A DNA stretch of 64,000 bases from Thermoplasmata archaeon (lineage in GTDB: Archaea; Thermoplasmatota; Thermoplasmata; Lutacidiplasmatales; UBA184): assembly GCA_021819135.1 (NCBI GenBank), contig JAKASE010000004.1, positions 1 to 64,000 of the forward strand. The letters run 5' to 3'. Under the pieces are notes generated by a model that saw nothing but the letters and a program-made list of their open reading frames with translations, did not search any database and had not been told where the DNA came from. Both the position numbers and the translations under genes were made by a program. Shown piece by piece: positions 25,626 to 33,417 of this stretch (positions within the stretch are counted from its first letter, which is position 1; every line of letters begins with the position of its first letter).

Positions 25626-25691
25626 GTGCTCATGGTGAAGGTACCTGTTCCGCCCCCGACCGGTCCTCTAGGGCGGGGACCTGCCCCGTGA
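25626..25691 (+). CDS. Possible 21-codon leader peptide before the antiporter
   Basis: The frame from GTG 25626 encodes a proline-rich peptide (MLMVKVPVPPPTGPLGRGPAP) whose TGA overlaps the antiporter GTG (GTGA). The TATA-like CTCTTAGCC at 25595-25602 predicts an RNA start at about 25625, that is, exactly at this GTG. The PPP run could slow ribosomes. Coding status is unproven. Confidence 0.35.
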   Translation: MLMVKVPVPPPTGPLGRGPAP

Positions 25692-27103
25692 CCCTGCTTG
25701 GCCTGACGGGGACCACGCTCCTCGTGCTCCTGCTTGGCGTCACCCTGCTCGTCGGCTTTGGCGCCGACTGGCTCGCGGTCCGGTTCCGGATCCCCGACGT
25801 CCTCTGGCTGATCGGGCTCGGCGTGCTCGCCGGACCGGTCCTGGGTCTGCTCGCCACGGGCTCTCTCCTCCTGATCGCCCCCGTCCTGGGCGCGGCGACG
25901 CTCGTCCTGATCCTGTTCGACGCGGGCATCGATCTCCAGCTCTCCGAGATCCGCCCCTACCTCGGTTCGGCGCTCGCCTTCTCGGCGAGCGTCTACTTCG
26001 TCAGCGTCGGGACGCTCTACCTGGTCGCGTACTTCGTCCTGTTCCCGGGCCATTTCGTGCTCTCGCTCCTGTTCGCCACCGCCCTTGGCTGCGCCTCGGG
26101 AGCGGTCATCATCCCGCTCGCCCGTCGGCTCGGGGTCGGGCCCGATCTCCGCAACTTCCTCCAGCTCGACGGGGCGTTCGAGGACGCGATCGCGGTCGTC
26201 GTGGTGACCACCATCCTCGCGCTCCGGGCCCCCTCGTCGTCGTCGCTGGCCCTTAACGTGACGGCGTCCCTCGTGCTCCCGCTCCCGGTCGGGATCGCTC
26301 TCGGGCTCGCCGCGGGGCTGATCTGGCTCCTGTTCCTGTACAGCTGGCAGGGCCGGCCGTTCTCGGCGCTGGCCACCCTTGGGTTCCTCTTCGTCGTGTA
26401 CGCCGTGACCGAGGCGCTCGGCGGGTCGGGGATCCTCGCCGCGCTCGTGTTCGGCATCGTTCTGGGGAACGAGGCGCTGGTCCGGCGGTTCCTGCGGAGG
26501 ACGCGGCCGTTCCGGATCTCGGAGGAGATGCGGAAGGTCGAGGTGGAGATCGCCTTCGTACTCCGGGCGTACTTCCTCTTCCTGATCGGGATGTTCGCGT
26601 CGCTCGCCGACCCGGGCCTCGGGGTCGGAGCGAGCGTCATCGTCCTCGTCCTCCTCCTCCTCGGGCTCCGGGGGCTCGTGTTCCGGGCCACCACCCAGCC
26701 GCCGAAGACCCCCAGAGAATGGCAGGGCACGGTGACCGCGCTCTACGGCCGGGGATTGACCTCCGCCGTCCTCCTGATCGTCTCGGTCGAGCTCATCCCC
26801 GCGGTCTCCATCCTCTTCGAGCCCGCGATCCTCCTGATCGTGGGGACGAACGTCGCGATGACCGTCTCGCTCTTCGCGCGCCCGGTCCCCCGCGCTACCC
26901 GCGCAGCGGGTCAAGACCGCCGGTGGGCCGAGGCGAGTCCCCGGTATATCTCGTTCACGGAGGCCGACCCCCGGGCGCCGGGGGCTCTCCCCGACGAGGA
27001 CATGCCCGAGCCGGTCCCCGATCCCGCGCCCCCGCCAGCCCCGGATCCGGCCCGCGCTCCGCCTCCGCTCCCCCGGATCCACCAGCCTCCCTCCCCACCG
27101 TGA
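25688..27103 (+). CDS. Cation:proton antiporter (CPA/NhaP type)
   Basis: 471 residues with about 12-13 hydrophobic helices, then a 60-residue Pro-rich cytoplasmic tail. Helices 4-5 contain LILFDAGIDLQLSEI and LQLDGAFEDAIAVVVV, the acidic residues of which match the ion-binding Asp positions of the CPA1 sodium/proton antiporters. Exchanges Na+ or K+ for H+ across the membrane. The IS sits exactly in its upstream promoter sequence, but the right IS end recreates a TATA-like CTCTTAG, so expression may persist or change. Confidence 0.92.
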   Translation: MTLLGLTGTTLLVLLLGVTLLVGFGADWLAVRFRIPDVLWLIGLGVLAGPVLGLLATGSLLLIAPVLGAATLVLILFDAGIDLQLSEIRPYLGSALAFSASVYFVSVGTLYLVAYFVLFPGHFVLSLLFATALGCASGAVIIPLARRLGVGPDLRNFLQLDGAFEDAIAVVVVTTILALRAPSSSSLALNVTASLVLPLPVGIALGLAAGLIWLLFLYSWQGRPFSALATLGFLFVVYAVTEALGGSGILAALVFGIVLGNEALVRRFLRRTRPFRISEEMRKVEVEIAFVLRAYFLFLIGMFASLADPGLGVGASVIVLVLLLLGLRGLVFRATTQPPKTPREWQGTVTALYGRGLTSAVLLIVSVELIPAVSILFEPAILLIVGTNVAMTVSLFARPVPRATRAAGQDRRWAEASPRYISFTEADPRAPGALPDEDMPEPVPDPAPPPAPDPARAPPPLPRIHQPPSPP

Positions 27104-27182
27104 TCCGTCGGAGCCCCGGGTGGCCCGCGGTCGGGGTCCGCTCGGCCGGTCGGGAGGATGGGGCCACCGCTGGGACCGGCTC

Positions 27183-28562
27183 TCAGGCCCCGCTCCCGGA
27201 CCCCTCGATCGAGCGGCGGAGGAGCGCGACCCCTTCTCGGGCGAGACCCCGCGCACGCTCCGGCTCCTTCGACTCGGCGAAGACCCGGAAGAGCGGTTCG
27301 GTGCCGGAAGGTCGGAGAAGGATCCAGCCGCCCTCGCGGTACGCCTTCACCCCGTCGAGCGTCACCACGCGCTCGCTGTCGCGGGAAAGCGCGGCCGCGG
27401 CCCGTTCCATGACCCGCTCCCGCAGCTCGGCCGGGCAGGCGATCTTCTCCTTGACCAGCGTGTAGTGCGGGAGCTCGGCGAGCACGTCGCCGAGGCCGGC
27501 CCCGCGCCGGGCGAGGAGGTCGAGGACCGCGGCGGCGGTCATCGCCCCGTCTCGGGCGAGCTGGTGGGCCGGGAAGATGAGCCCGCCGTTCTCCTCCCCG
27601 CCGAAGACCGCCTTCCGCTCCTGCATCGCGTGCGTCACCGCGGGGGACCCGATGCGGGTGTACTCCACGCTCCCCCCGAGCGGGCGGACGGCGTCCTCGA
27701 CCGCCTGGGTCCCCGACACGGGGGTGACGACGACCCCGCCGTGTGCCCGTTCGACCGCGTCGCGGGCAAGCAGGGTCAGGGTCTCTTCGCCGGGGACGTA
27801 CCGCCCGGTCGCGTCCACGAAGATCGCGCGGTCGGCGTCCCCGTCGTGGGCGATCCCGAGGTCCGCCCCGACGGCCGGCACGACCCGGGTGAGATCGACG
27901 AGGTTCGCGGGCGTCGGTTCGGACAGGTGGCCGGGGAACGTCCCGTCCACCACGCCGTTGAGGGAGATCACCCGGCAGCCAAGCCGGCGGAGCAGCGCCG
28001 GACTGGTCGCGACCGACGCGCCGTTCCCGCAGTCGAGGACGATGGTGAACTTGCGGGCCGCGATGCGGTCGGCGTCAACGCGGTGCACGATCGCGTCCAC
28101 GTACTGCGCGGCGCCCGAGGGGTCCGTCGCGATCTCCCCCACGGCGGAGTACGGGGACGCCGGCGTGACGCTCCGTTCGACGCCCTCCTCGATGCCTTCC
28201 TCGAACTCGCGGGTCGCCTCGAGCCCGTCGGCGGCGATCACCTTGATCCCGTTGAACTCGGGAGGGTTGTGCGAGGCCGTCACGATCACCCCGAGCGACG
28301 CGTGGTGCCGGGGGACGAGGAACTGGACCGCGGGGGTCGGCAGGAGCCCGACCTCGACGACCGAGTGGCCGGCGAGCGCGAGCGTGGCGCTGACGATGCG
28401 GGAGAAGGCGGGGCTCGAGGTACGCCCGTCCCAGCCGACCACGATCGGGAGGCCGACCGGGACCATCGCGGCGATCGCGCCCGCGACCCGAGTGACGAAC
28501 GGGGCCGTGAGCGTCGACCCGACGACCTCGCGGATGCCGTTCGTCCCGAACAGGCGCGCCAA
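27183..28562 (-). CDS. glmM: Phosphoglucosamine/phosphomannomutase
   Basis: 459 residues, the usual length of archaeal alpha-phosphohexomutases. Catalytic phosphoserine loop in TASHNPPEFNGIK, magnesium loop DGDADR, sugar-binding GGEENGG and phosphate-binding RPSGTEPLFRVF are all present. It interconverts hexose 6-phosphates and 1-phosphates for surface sugar synthesis; glucosamine versus mannose cannot be settled. The TTG at 28562 begins MARLFGTNGI, the family start, and lies about 35 bases after a TATA box read on the minus strand; longer GTG or ATG starts at 28583 and 28616 exist. Confidence 0.93.
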   Translation of the reverse strand: MARLFGTNGIREVVGSTLTAPFVTRVAGAIAAMVPVGLPIVVGWDGRTSSPAFSRIVSATLALAGHSVVEVGLLPTPAVQFLVPRHHASLGVIVTASHNPPEFNGIKVIAADGLEATREFEEGIEEGVERSVTPASPYSAVGEIATDPSGAAQYVDAIVHRVDADRIAARKFTIVLDCGNGASVATSPALLRRLGCRVISLNGVVDGTFPGHLSEPTPANLVDLTRVVPAVGADLGIAHDGDADRAIFVDATGRYVPGEETLTLLARDAVERAHGGVVVTPVSGTQAVEDAVRPLGGSVEYTRIGSPAVTHAMQERKAVFGGEENGGLIFPAHQLARDGAMTAAAVLDLLARRGAGLGDVLAELPHYTLVKEKIACPAELRERVMERAAAALSRDSERVVTLDGVKAYREGGWILLRPSGTEPLFRVFAESKEPERARGLAREGVALLRRSIEGSGSGA

Positions 28563-28593
28563 GACCGGTACCGGCGCGCCCACAGGGACGGCC

Positions 28594-28600
28594 GTATAAA
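28594..28600. promoter_or_regulatory. TATA box that may serve two divergent genes
   Basis: GTATAAA (TTTATAC on the other strand) is about 35 bases from the mutase start on the minus strand and 39 bases from the Mut7-C start on the plus strand. No second AT-rich box is seen in this region. Confidence 0.5.
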
Positions 28601-28638
28601 GCACCGGATGCTGCATGGACCGGGGCGCAGGCGGACGG

Positions 28639-29115
28639 ATGACCCTCCCTCGATGGCTCGCCGACGAAATGGTCGGCCGTCTCGCCCGGTACCTGCGGTT
28701 CGTCGGGTGCGACACCGAGTACGCCCGGGGGCTTCCCGATGAGGAGATCGTGGAGCGGGCCCGCCGGGAGGACCGGGTCCTGCTCACGCGGGACCGGGCC
28801 CTTGCGGCGCGCTGCCCGGGGTCGCTCCTTCTGACGAGCCCGAACCTCGAGGACCAGTGGCGGACGGTGCGGGCGGCGTACCCGGAGCTCCCGACGACGG
28901 TTGCGTTCCGGCGCTGCACCGAGTGCAACGGCCGCCTCGAGCCGTTCACGCCCGCGCCCGGCGCCCCGCGGGACGAGCGGATCCCCTGGGACCGTGTCGC
29001 GGGGGGGCTCCCCCTCTATCGCTGTGCGAACTGCGGTCACGTCTACTGGGAGGGCACGCACACCGCCGGGATCCGGGACCGGCTCCGCGCCTGGACGCCG
29101 GGGGCCCCGGGATGA
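28639..29115 (+). CDS. Mut7-C RNase-domain protein
   Basis: 158 residues: PIN-like Mut7-C domain with early acidic residues (WLADEMVGRLARYLRFVGCD, the D of LTRDRAL) and a C-terminal zinc ribbon from CTEC and CANC pairs. Archaeal Mut7-C proteins are predicted RNases, related to the exonuclease MUT-7. ATG 28639 gives the normal start; ATG at 28615 would add eight residues. The stop overlaps the Trm-G10 start (ATGA). Confidence 0.88.
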   Translation: MTLPRWLADEMVGRLARYLRFVGCDTEYARGLPDEEIVERARREDRVLLTRDRALAARCPGSLLLTSPNLEDQWRTVRAAYPELPTTVAFRRCTECNGRLEPFTPAPGAPRDERIPWDRVAGGLPLYRCANCGHVYWEGTHTAGIRDRLRAWTPGAPG

Positions 29116-30143
29116 TCCGCCTCTACGTCGAGCTCTCCGGGGAAAGTCCGGCGCTCGCGGTCGCCGAGGCCCTCGCGGCCGCGGAGGCGGTCGGCGGACG
29201 GGCCGGGACCGGGGGACCGGAGATCCCGGGTCTCGCCGCCGTCGACGTCCCGGACGAGGCATCGGCCCGCCGCCTCTCGGAGCGGCTCGCCCTGGCCCGT
29301 CGGTGCCTCGTGGCGATCGCGGTCGGAAGCGCGGTTCTGGATGGGGTGGTCCGGGAAGGAGGGCGCGGCCGATCGGCGGCGTTTCGGCGGATCGGCCGCC
29401 CCTCGGGAGGGCACGATCCCCGGATCCCGGAGCTGGGTCGCGAGTACCGGCAGGGCGGGGGCACGATCGACCTAGAACATCCCGAACGCCGGTTCTGGCT
29501 CGCCGAGGACCCGGCGGGCGAACCGGCACTGTTCGAGGAGGTCGCCGAGGTAGAACGACGGTCGGCCGAGGCCCGCCGCATGCCGCTCCTCCCGTTCCAG
29601 CGACCCGTGAGCCTTCCGCCGCGGCTCGCCCGGGCGGCCGCGAACCTGGCGGGGATACGGCCCGGCGATGCGGTGCTCGACCCGTTCCTCGGCACGGGGG
29701 CGCTCCTCGCCGAGGCGGCGTTGCTGGGCGCGCGGGTCTACGGGGTCGACCGCGATGCCGCGATGGTCCGGGGGGCGCTCAGGAACTTCGCCTTCCTCGG
29801 CGTGACCCCCGAGGCCCTCCAGGTCGGCGACGCGGGCGACGTCGCTCTTCTGTCCGGGTCCCCCGCGTTCTCGGCGATCCTCACCGACCCTCCCTACGGC
29901 CGCGCGTCGAGCACGGGTGGAGAGGCCGCCGATCGGCTCGTCGACCGGGTCGTCCGCCGGTGGACCGAGCGTCTCGTGCCGGGGGGTCGTCTCGTGCTGG
30001 TCGTCCCCCAGGGGTCCCCCACGCCCGCCGGTTTCGAGTCGCCGCGGGTCTCGGTGCCGGTGCGGGTCCACCGCAGCCTCACCCGCGAGTTTCGGCTCTA
30101 CGTCCGCCCGGAGACCCGCGGACCGTCCCCTACGGGAACGTGA
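29112..30143 (+). CDS. trmG10: tRNA (guanine-10-N2)-methyltransferase
   Basis: 343 residues: an N-terminal THUMP-like region (about 1-150) and a Rossmann methyltransferase with VLDPFLGTGALLAEAA for SAM and the catalytic DPPYGR at about 258-263. The DPPY motif is for amino-group methylation; archaeal Trm-G10 makes N2-methyl or dimethyl guanosine at position 10 of tRNA. Overlaps Mut7-C by ATGA. Its 3' end overlaps the convergent protease gene by 14 bp. Confidence 0.92.
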   Translation: MIRLYVELSGESPALAVAEALAAAEAVGGRAGTGGPEIPGLAAVDVPDEASARRLSERLALARRCLVAIAVGSAVLDGVVREGGRGRSAAFRRIGRPSGGHDPRIPELGREYRQGGGTIDLEHPERRFWLAEDPAGEPALFEEVAEVERRSAEARRMPLLPFQRPVSLPPRLARAAANLAGIRPGDAVLDPFLGTGALLAEAALLGARVYGVDRDAAMVRGALRNFAFLGVTPEALQVGDAGDVALLSGSPAFSAILTDPPYGRASSTGGEAADRLVDRVVRRWTERLVPGGRLVLVVPQGSPTPAGFESPRVSVPVRVHRSLTREFRLYVRPETRGPSPTGT

Positions 30144-31704
30144 CCGCGACCTCGGTGGAGGCGCTCCCGGCCCCGGATGGGGCGCAGAGCTGGTTCACCG
30201 AGATCTGGATCCGCGCGGCGAGCGCGTCGACCGAGTTCGAGAACGCCACCCGGATGTCGTACTGCCAGTTCGTCGTCCCGTCCACCGTCACGTAGTCGCC
30301 GGAGGGGATCGAGGCGGTCGCGGTATCGTTGAACGAGACGTTCCCTCCCGGTAACAGGAACCGCCAGGACGACGTGGCCGCCCATTGTTCGAGCGCCGTC
30401 GCGTTGAGATAGAGGGCGTTCATCCCGGTCACGTTGACGACCGTCGCGCTGAACACGTACCCGTGGGCGAACCGGTCGTTGTTCACGAGGGTGGCCGAGA
30501 GGTTCGCCGCGACCGCGGCCCCGTTCGGGAGCGGGGCCGGTGCCCCGTAGGGGTTCTGGAGGCCGACCGATCCCGCCGGGACCGCGATCGGGACGAGGAC
30601 GAAGCCGGCGACGAGGAGCGCCAGGACCGCTCCGCCCACGGCGTAGCGCGGGGCCCCGAGGGGGGTCTGGTCGTTGAGCGGGGGCGGGTGGCGGAGGCCG
30701 AGGAACAGGAGCAGGATGGCGTAGAGCCACCAGCCGCTGTAGTAGATGCCGATGACGAACAGGAAGATCACGATCCCGTAGCTCACGTAGCGGGTGCGCT
30801 CGCCGAAGAGGGCACGGAAGACGTGGCCCCCGTCGAGCTGGCTCGCGGGCAGGAGGTTGATCGCGTTGACGAAGATCCCGACCCATCCCGCGATCGCGAG
30901 CGGATGCGCGTTCACTCCGGCGGTGGGGAAGAAGTAAGCGAGGAACTGCCAGAAGAACGACCCCCCGAACTCGAGGTTCCCGTAGCTCAGGCCGAGGACC
31001 GTCGGCCCGCAGTAGCTCGCGGGGAGGACCGGCGAGTGCGTCGAGAGGTACAGTCCCGCGAGGGTGATCGGGATCGACACGATGAACCCGACCAGCGGCC
31101 CGGCGGCCCCGATGTCGAACAGCGACTTCTTGTCCGGGAACGGCTCGCGGATGCTGACGAACGCCCCGAACGTGCCGAACGGGAACGGCGGGGGTACCGG
31201 GATGAAGTACGGCAGGGAGGCATCGAGCCGCCGCCGGCGCGCGACCGCGTAGTGGGCGAACTCGTGGAAGCCGAGGATCGCCATCACCGGGAGGGCGAAG
31301 TAGATCCCGCCCCAGAGGAAGTCGGACCCCGAGAGGGTCAGGCCGCCGACGTAGGTGAGCCAGATCACCGCGCCCGCGAGCGTGGTCGTCGCGACCGTGC
31401 CGGCGAGGAGCAGGAGGTTGATCCAGATCCGGGTGCGGCCGGTCCGGGGCTTCCGGACGACCTCGACGAAGTCCTCGCCCGATTCTCGCCGGAGGATCGG
31501 GATGTAGCCGAGCGCCCAGAGCTCCCGACGGAGGGAGTCGAACTTGTCGCTCAGCGTCGCGCGATCGATGTGGACGGCGAACAGGACCGACTGCGGGCCG
31601 ATCCGGGTCTCGTAGACCGGGAAGTGGACGCTCACCGACCGGCGGAGCCGGTCGAGCTCGGAGGTCCCCGACGAAGGAAGCGGTCCCGGTCCGCCGAGAC
31701 CCAT
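30130..31704 (-). CDS. Site-2-type intramembrane metalloprotease (M50)
   Basis: 524 residues. Zinc motif HEFAH (H147, E148, H151) lies in one hydrophobic helix and LDGGH supplies the third ligand in another, so the enzyme cleaves within membranes. An N-terminal cytoplasmic part of about 95 residues precedes the helices, and about 150 residues with N-glycosylation-type sites follow the last helix and are outside. Starts 2 bases after the stop of the small gene upstream. Confidence 0.93.
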   Translation of the reverse strand: MGLGGPGPLPSSGTSELDRLRRSVSVHFPVYETRIGPQSVLFAVHIDRATLSDKFDSLRRELWALGYIPILRRESGEDFVEVVRKPRTGRTRIWINLLLLAGTVATTTLAGAVIWLTYVGGLTLSGSDFLWGGIYFALPVMAILGFHEFAHYAVARRRRLDASLPYFIPVPPPFPFGTFGAFVSIREPFPDKKSLFDIGAAGPLVGFIVSIPITLAGLYLSTHSPVLPASYCGPTVLGLSYGNLEFGGSFFWQFLAYFFPTAGVNAHPLAIAGWVGIFVNAINLLPASQLDGGHVFRALFGERTRYVSYGIVIFLFVIGIYYSGWWLYAILLLFLGLRHPPPLNDQTPLGAPRYAVGGAVLALLVAGFVLVPIAVPAGSVGLQNPYGAPAPLPNGAAVAANLSATLVNNDRFAHGYVFSATVVNVTGMNALYLNATALEQWAATSSWRFLLPGGNVSFNDTATASIPSGDYVTVDGTTNWQYDIRVAFSNSVDALAARIQISVNQLCAPSGAGSASTEVAVTFP

Positions 31705-31706
31705 CC

Positions 31707-32033
31707 TTATGCTCCGGCGCCCGGGGCGGTCGCCGACTTCCTCAGGCGCTTCGCCCGTTCCTTGGCCGAGTAGCCGGTCGCCGCCTCAAGGAACCGGTTG
31801 TACCGCCCGATCGTCTCGCGGGCGACCTCCTCGGCGACCTTCGGGTCCATGGTCACGTCCACGGAGAGGTCGCGTCCGGCCGGCCGGACCGAGAGGCGCG
31901 CGATCGCGCCGAACGACGTCGCGACCGAGTCCCCCGTCACGGTCGCCGACCCGAAATGCTCCCGGAGGATCCGCTCGAGCGCGGCGGCCGTGAGGTTCCC
32001 GCGATGGCTCGCCCGTACCGGGTAGTTCTGCAC
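31707..32033 (-). CDS. Small conserved archaeal protein (DUF5611-like)
   Basis: 108 residues, basic at the C-terminus (SAKERAKRLRKS), with an alpha-beta pattern reminiscent of proteins annotated DUF5611 in Thermoplasmata. GTG start at 32033 is about 25 bases after TTTTATC on the minus strand. It leads an operon with the M50 protease, 2 bases apart. Function unknown. Confidence 0.75.
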   Translation of the reverse strand: MQNYPVRASHRGNLTAAALERILREHFGSATVTGDSVATSFGAIARLSVRPAGRDLSVDVTMDPKVAEEVARETIGRYNRFLEAATGYSAKERAKRLRKSATAPGAGA

Positions 32034-32107
32034 GGAGGGCCGACGGCCGTAGCGCGATAAAAGGGTTGGCGGGGTCTAGGCTCCCCGGGGACGCGGGCGG
32101 CCCGACC

Positions 32108-32347
32108 TCAGACGGTTTCGACCTCGAACTGGACCCGGAAGCCGCGCAGCTGGCGGGTCAGCTCGTCGGAGAGGTCGAGCACCTGCTCGCGGTTCGCCGG
32201 TCCCTGCCAGTCGTACACGAAGTCGTAGTTTCCCTGGGTCGGGCTGAACCCGCAGGACCGGAGCCGGTCGGCGATCGCGGACGGCTTGGCCCCCTCGCTC
32301 GAGAAGGTGACCCTCAGATACGTCTCCATCCCGAGGCGGACGGCCAT
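32108..32347 (-). CDS. Small conserved hypothetical protein
   Basis: 79 residues, mixed alpha/beta, with the pattern VTFSSEG-KPSAIADRLRSCGF-DFVYDW, resembling a small beta-alpha-beta domain. It overlaps the end of coaD by 34 bases (16 if the inner ATG METYLRVTF at 32329 is the start) and is the last gene of that operon. I cannot assign a family. Confidence 0.75.
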   Translation of the reverse strand: MAVRLGMETYLRVTFSSEGAKPSAIADRLRSCGFSPTQGNYDFVYDWQGPANREQVLDLSDELTRQLRGFRVQFEVETV

Positions 32348-33156
32348 CGGGGGCCAAAGGCCTTGCGCTCGAGATCGGGACGCAGGACCCCGAGGAGCGC
32401 GCGGCCCGGGTCGGTCTCCCGGGGACCGGTCGTTCGCGATAGGACGCGTCCCGAGGCAGGCGACCGTTCGGTCAAGGTGTAGCCACCGGAGGGCCGCCGG
32501 AGGACCTCGACCCGGAGGTCGGGCCCTCCGGACCGGCCTGCCGGCGCCGGCCCCCCGCGTCCGCGCCCGCGGGAGGAGGCCCCCCGGGCGACCGTGAGGC
32601 GGGTCCGGGGGAACGCCCGTCGGAGGGCCCGCTCCGCCGCGGGCCGGTCGGCGGGGTCCGAGGTGAAGAGGGCGACCCGGAAGCGGCCCAAGCGGCGTCC
32701 GGCCCGGTCGATCCGGCCGGAGCGCACCCGGCGCGAGCTGACCGGCTCGAGATCGTCCGCGAGGACGACCGGTACGATGACGATCGGGATCGGGGGCCGA
32801 CCGAGCCGACGGCGCTCCCGGTTGACGGCCCGACCCCCCTTCGCCGTATCGGAGGAGACGACAAGGACGTCGATCCCCTCCTCGATCGAGCGGCCGAACG
32901 GGTTCTCGAGCGGCACGGTCCGCCAGCGGCGGTCGGGGAACTCGCGGCGCAGCCAGCGCTCGAGCGCTCGCCGCCGGGTGGGGAACGGCTCGAGGCGCCC
33001 GGCGGCCGGCTTCGGGTAGCGCCGGAGGAACCCCTCGGTGGTGACCCCGATCGAGACCTCTCGCCCCACCCGGAACGCCGTCCGAAGGAGCGCTGCGTGG
33101 CCGACGTGGAGATGGTCGAACGTGCCGCCGAGCACGGCGTGCCCGAATCGCGGCAT
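32314..33156 (-). CDS. coaD: Archaeal pantetheine-phosphate adenylyltransferase with C-terminal extension
   Basis: 280 residues. Nucleotidyltransferase motif GTFDHLHVGH at about 11-20 and the later SRRVRSG, with VVSSDTAKGG for ATP. This is the archaeal CoaD (COG1019), making dephospho-CoA from phosphopantetheine and ATP. The family is about 150-180 residues; here about 110 extra residues follow, beginning FRVALFTSDPADRPAAE, which resembles the N-terminus of the DUF84 NTPase fold but lacks the rest, and is Arg/Gly-rich. The extension may be a degraded fusion (inference). Confidence 0.9.
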   Translation of the reverse strand: MPRFGHAVLGGTFDHLHVGHAALLRTAFRVGREVSIGVTTEGFLRRYPKPAAGRLEPFPTRRRALERWLRREFPDRRWRTVPLENPFGRSIEEGIDVLVVSSDTAKGGRAVNRERRRLGRPPIPIVIVPVVLADDLEPVSSRRVRSGRIDRAGRRLGRFRVALFTSDPADRPAAERALRRAFPRTRLTVARGASSRGRGRGGPAPAGRSGGPDLRVEVLRRPSGGYTLTERSPASGRVLSRTTGPRETDPGRALLGVLRPDLERKAFGPRWPSASGWRRI

Positions 33157-33173
33157 GGTCGCGTCCCGGCCTC

Positions 33174-33365
33174 CTAGACCAAGAGCCGGCTCACGAAGAC
33201 GATGAGCAGGAGCGCGATCGCCCCGTAGAGGAGGTAGACGTACCGTCGCCGGGTCGCGAGCTGCTCGGCGCGCTTTTCGCGGCAGGCCCGGCTGCAGGTC
33301 TCCTCGCCGACGTCGCAGACCCGGCCGCAGACCTTGCAGTGGCGGTGGTCGGCCTCGGCGGTCAC
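33174..33365 (-). CDS. DUF2116-type zinc-ribbon membrane protein
   Basis: 63 residues. CxxC pairs (CKVC, then CDVGEETCSRAC) make a zinc ribbon in the first 30 residues, and one transmembrane helix (YLLYGAIALLLIVFVSRLL) ends the protein. This matches the archaeal DUF2116 family. GTG start; 17 bases before coaD and 52 bases after the coiled-coil gene. May cap the cytoplasmic side of the membrane. Confidence 0.85.
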   Translation of the reverse strand: MTAEADHRHCKVCGRVCDVGEETCSRACREKRAEQLATRRRYVYLLYGAIALLLIVFVSRLLV

Positions 33366-33417
33366 GGGGGTGGAAGGGGGCCGACACGCATAGCGTTAGG
33401 GAACCGGCCCGCCCCGC

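Noticed and set aside
25598-27256. 552-codon minus-strand frame opposite the antiporter
   Set aside because: Very Glu/Arg/Asp-rich low complexity; the plus strand is a well-formed membrane protein.
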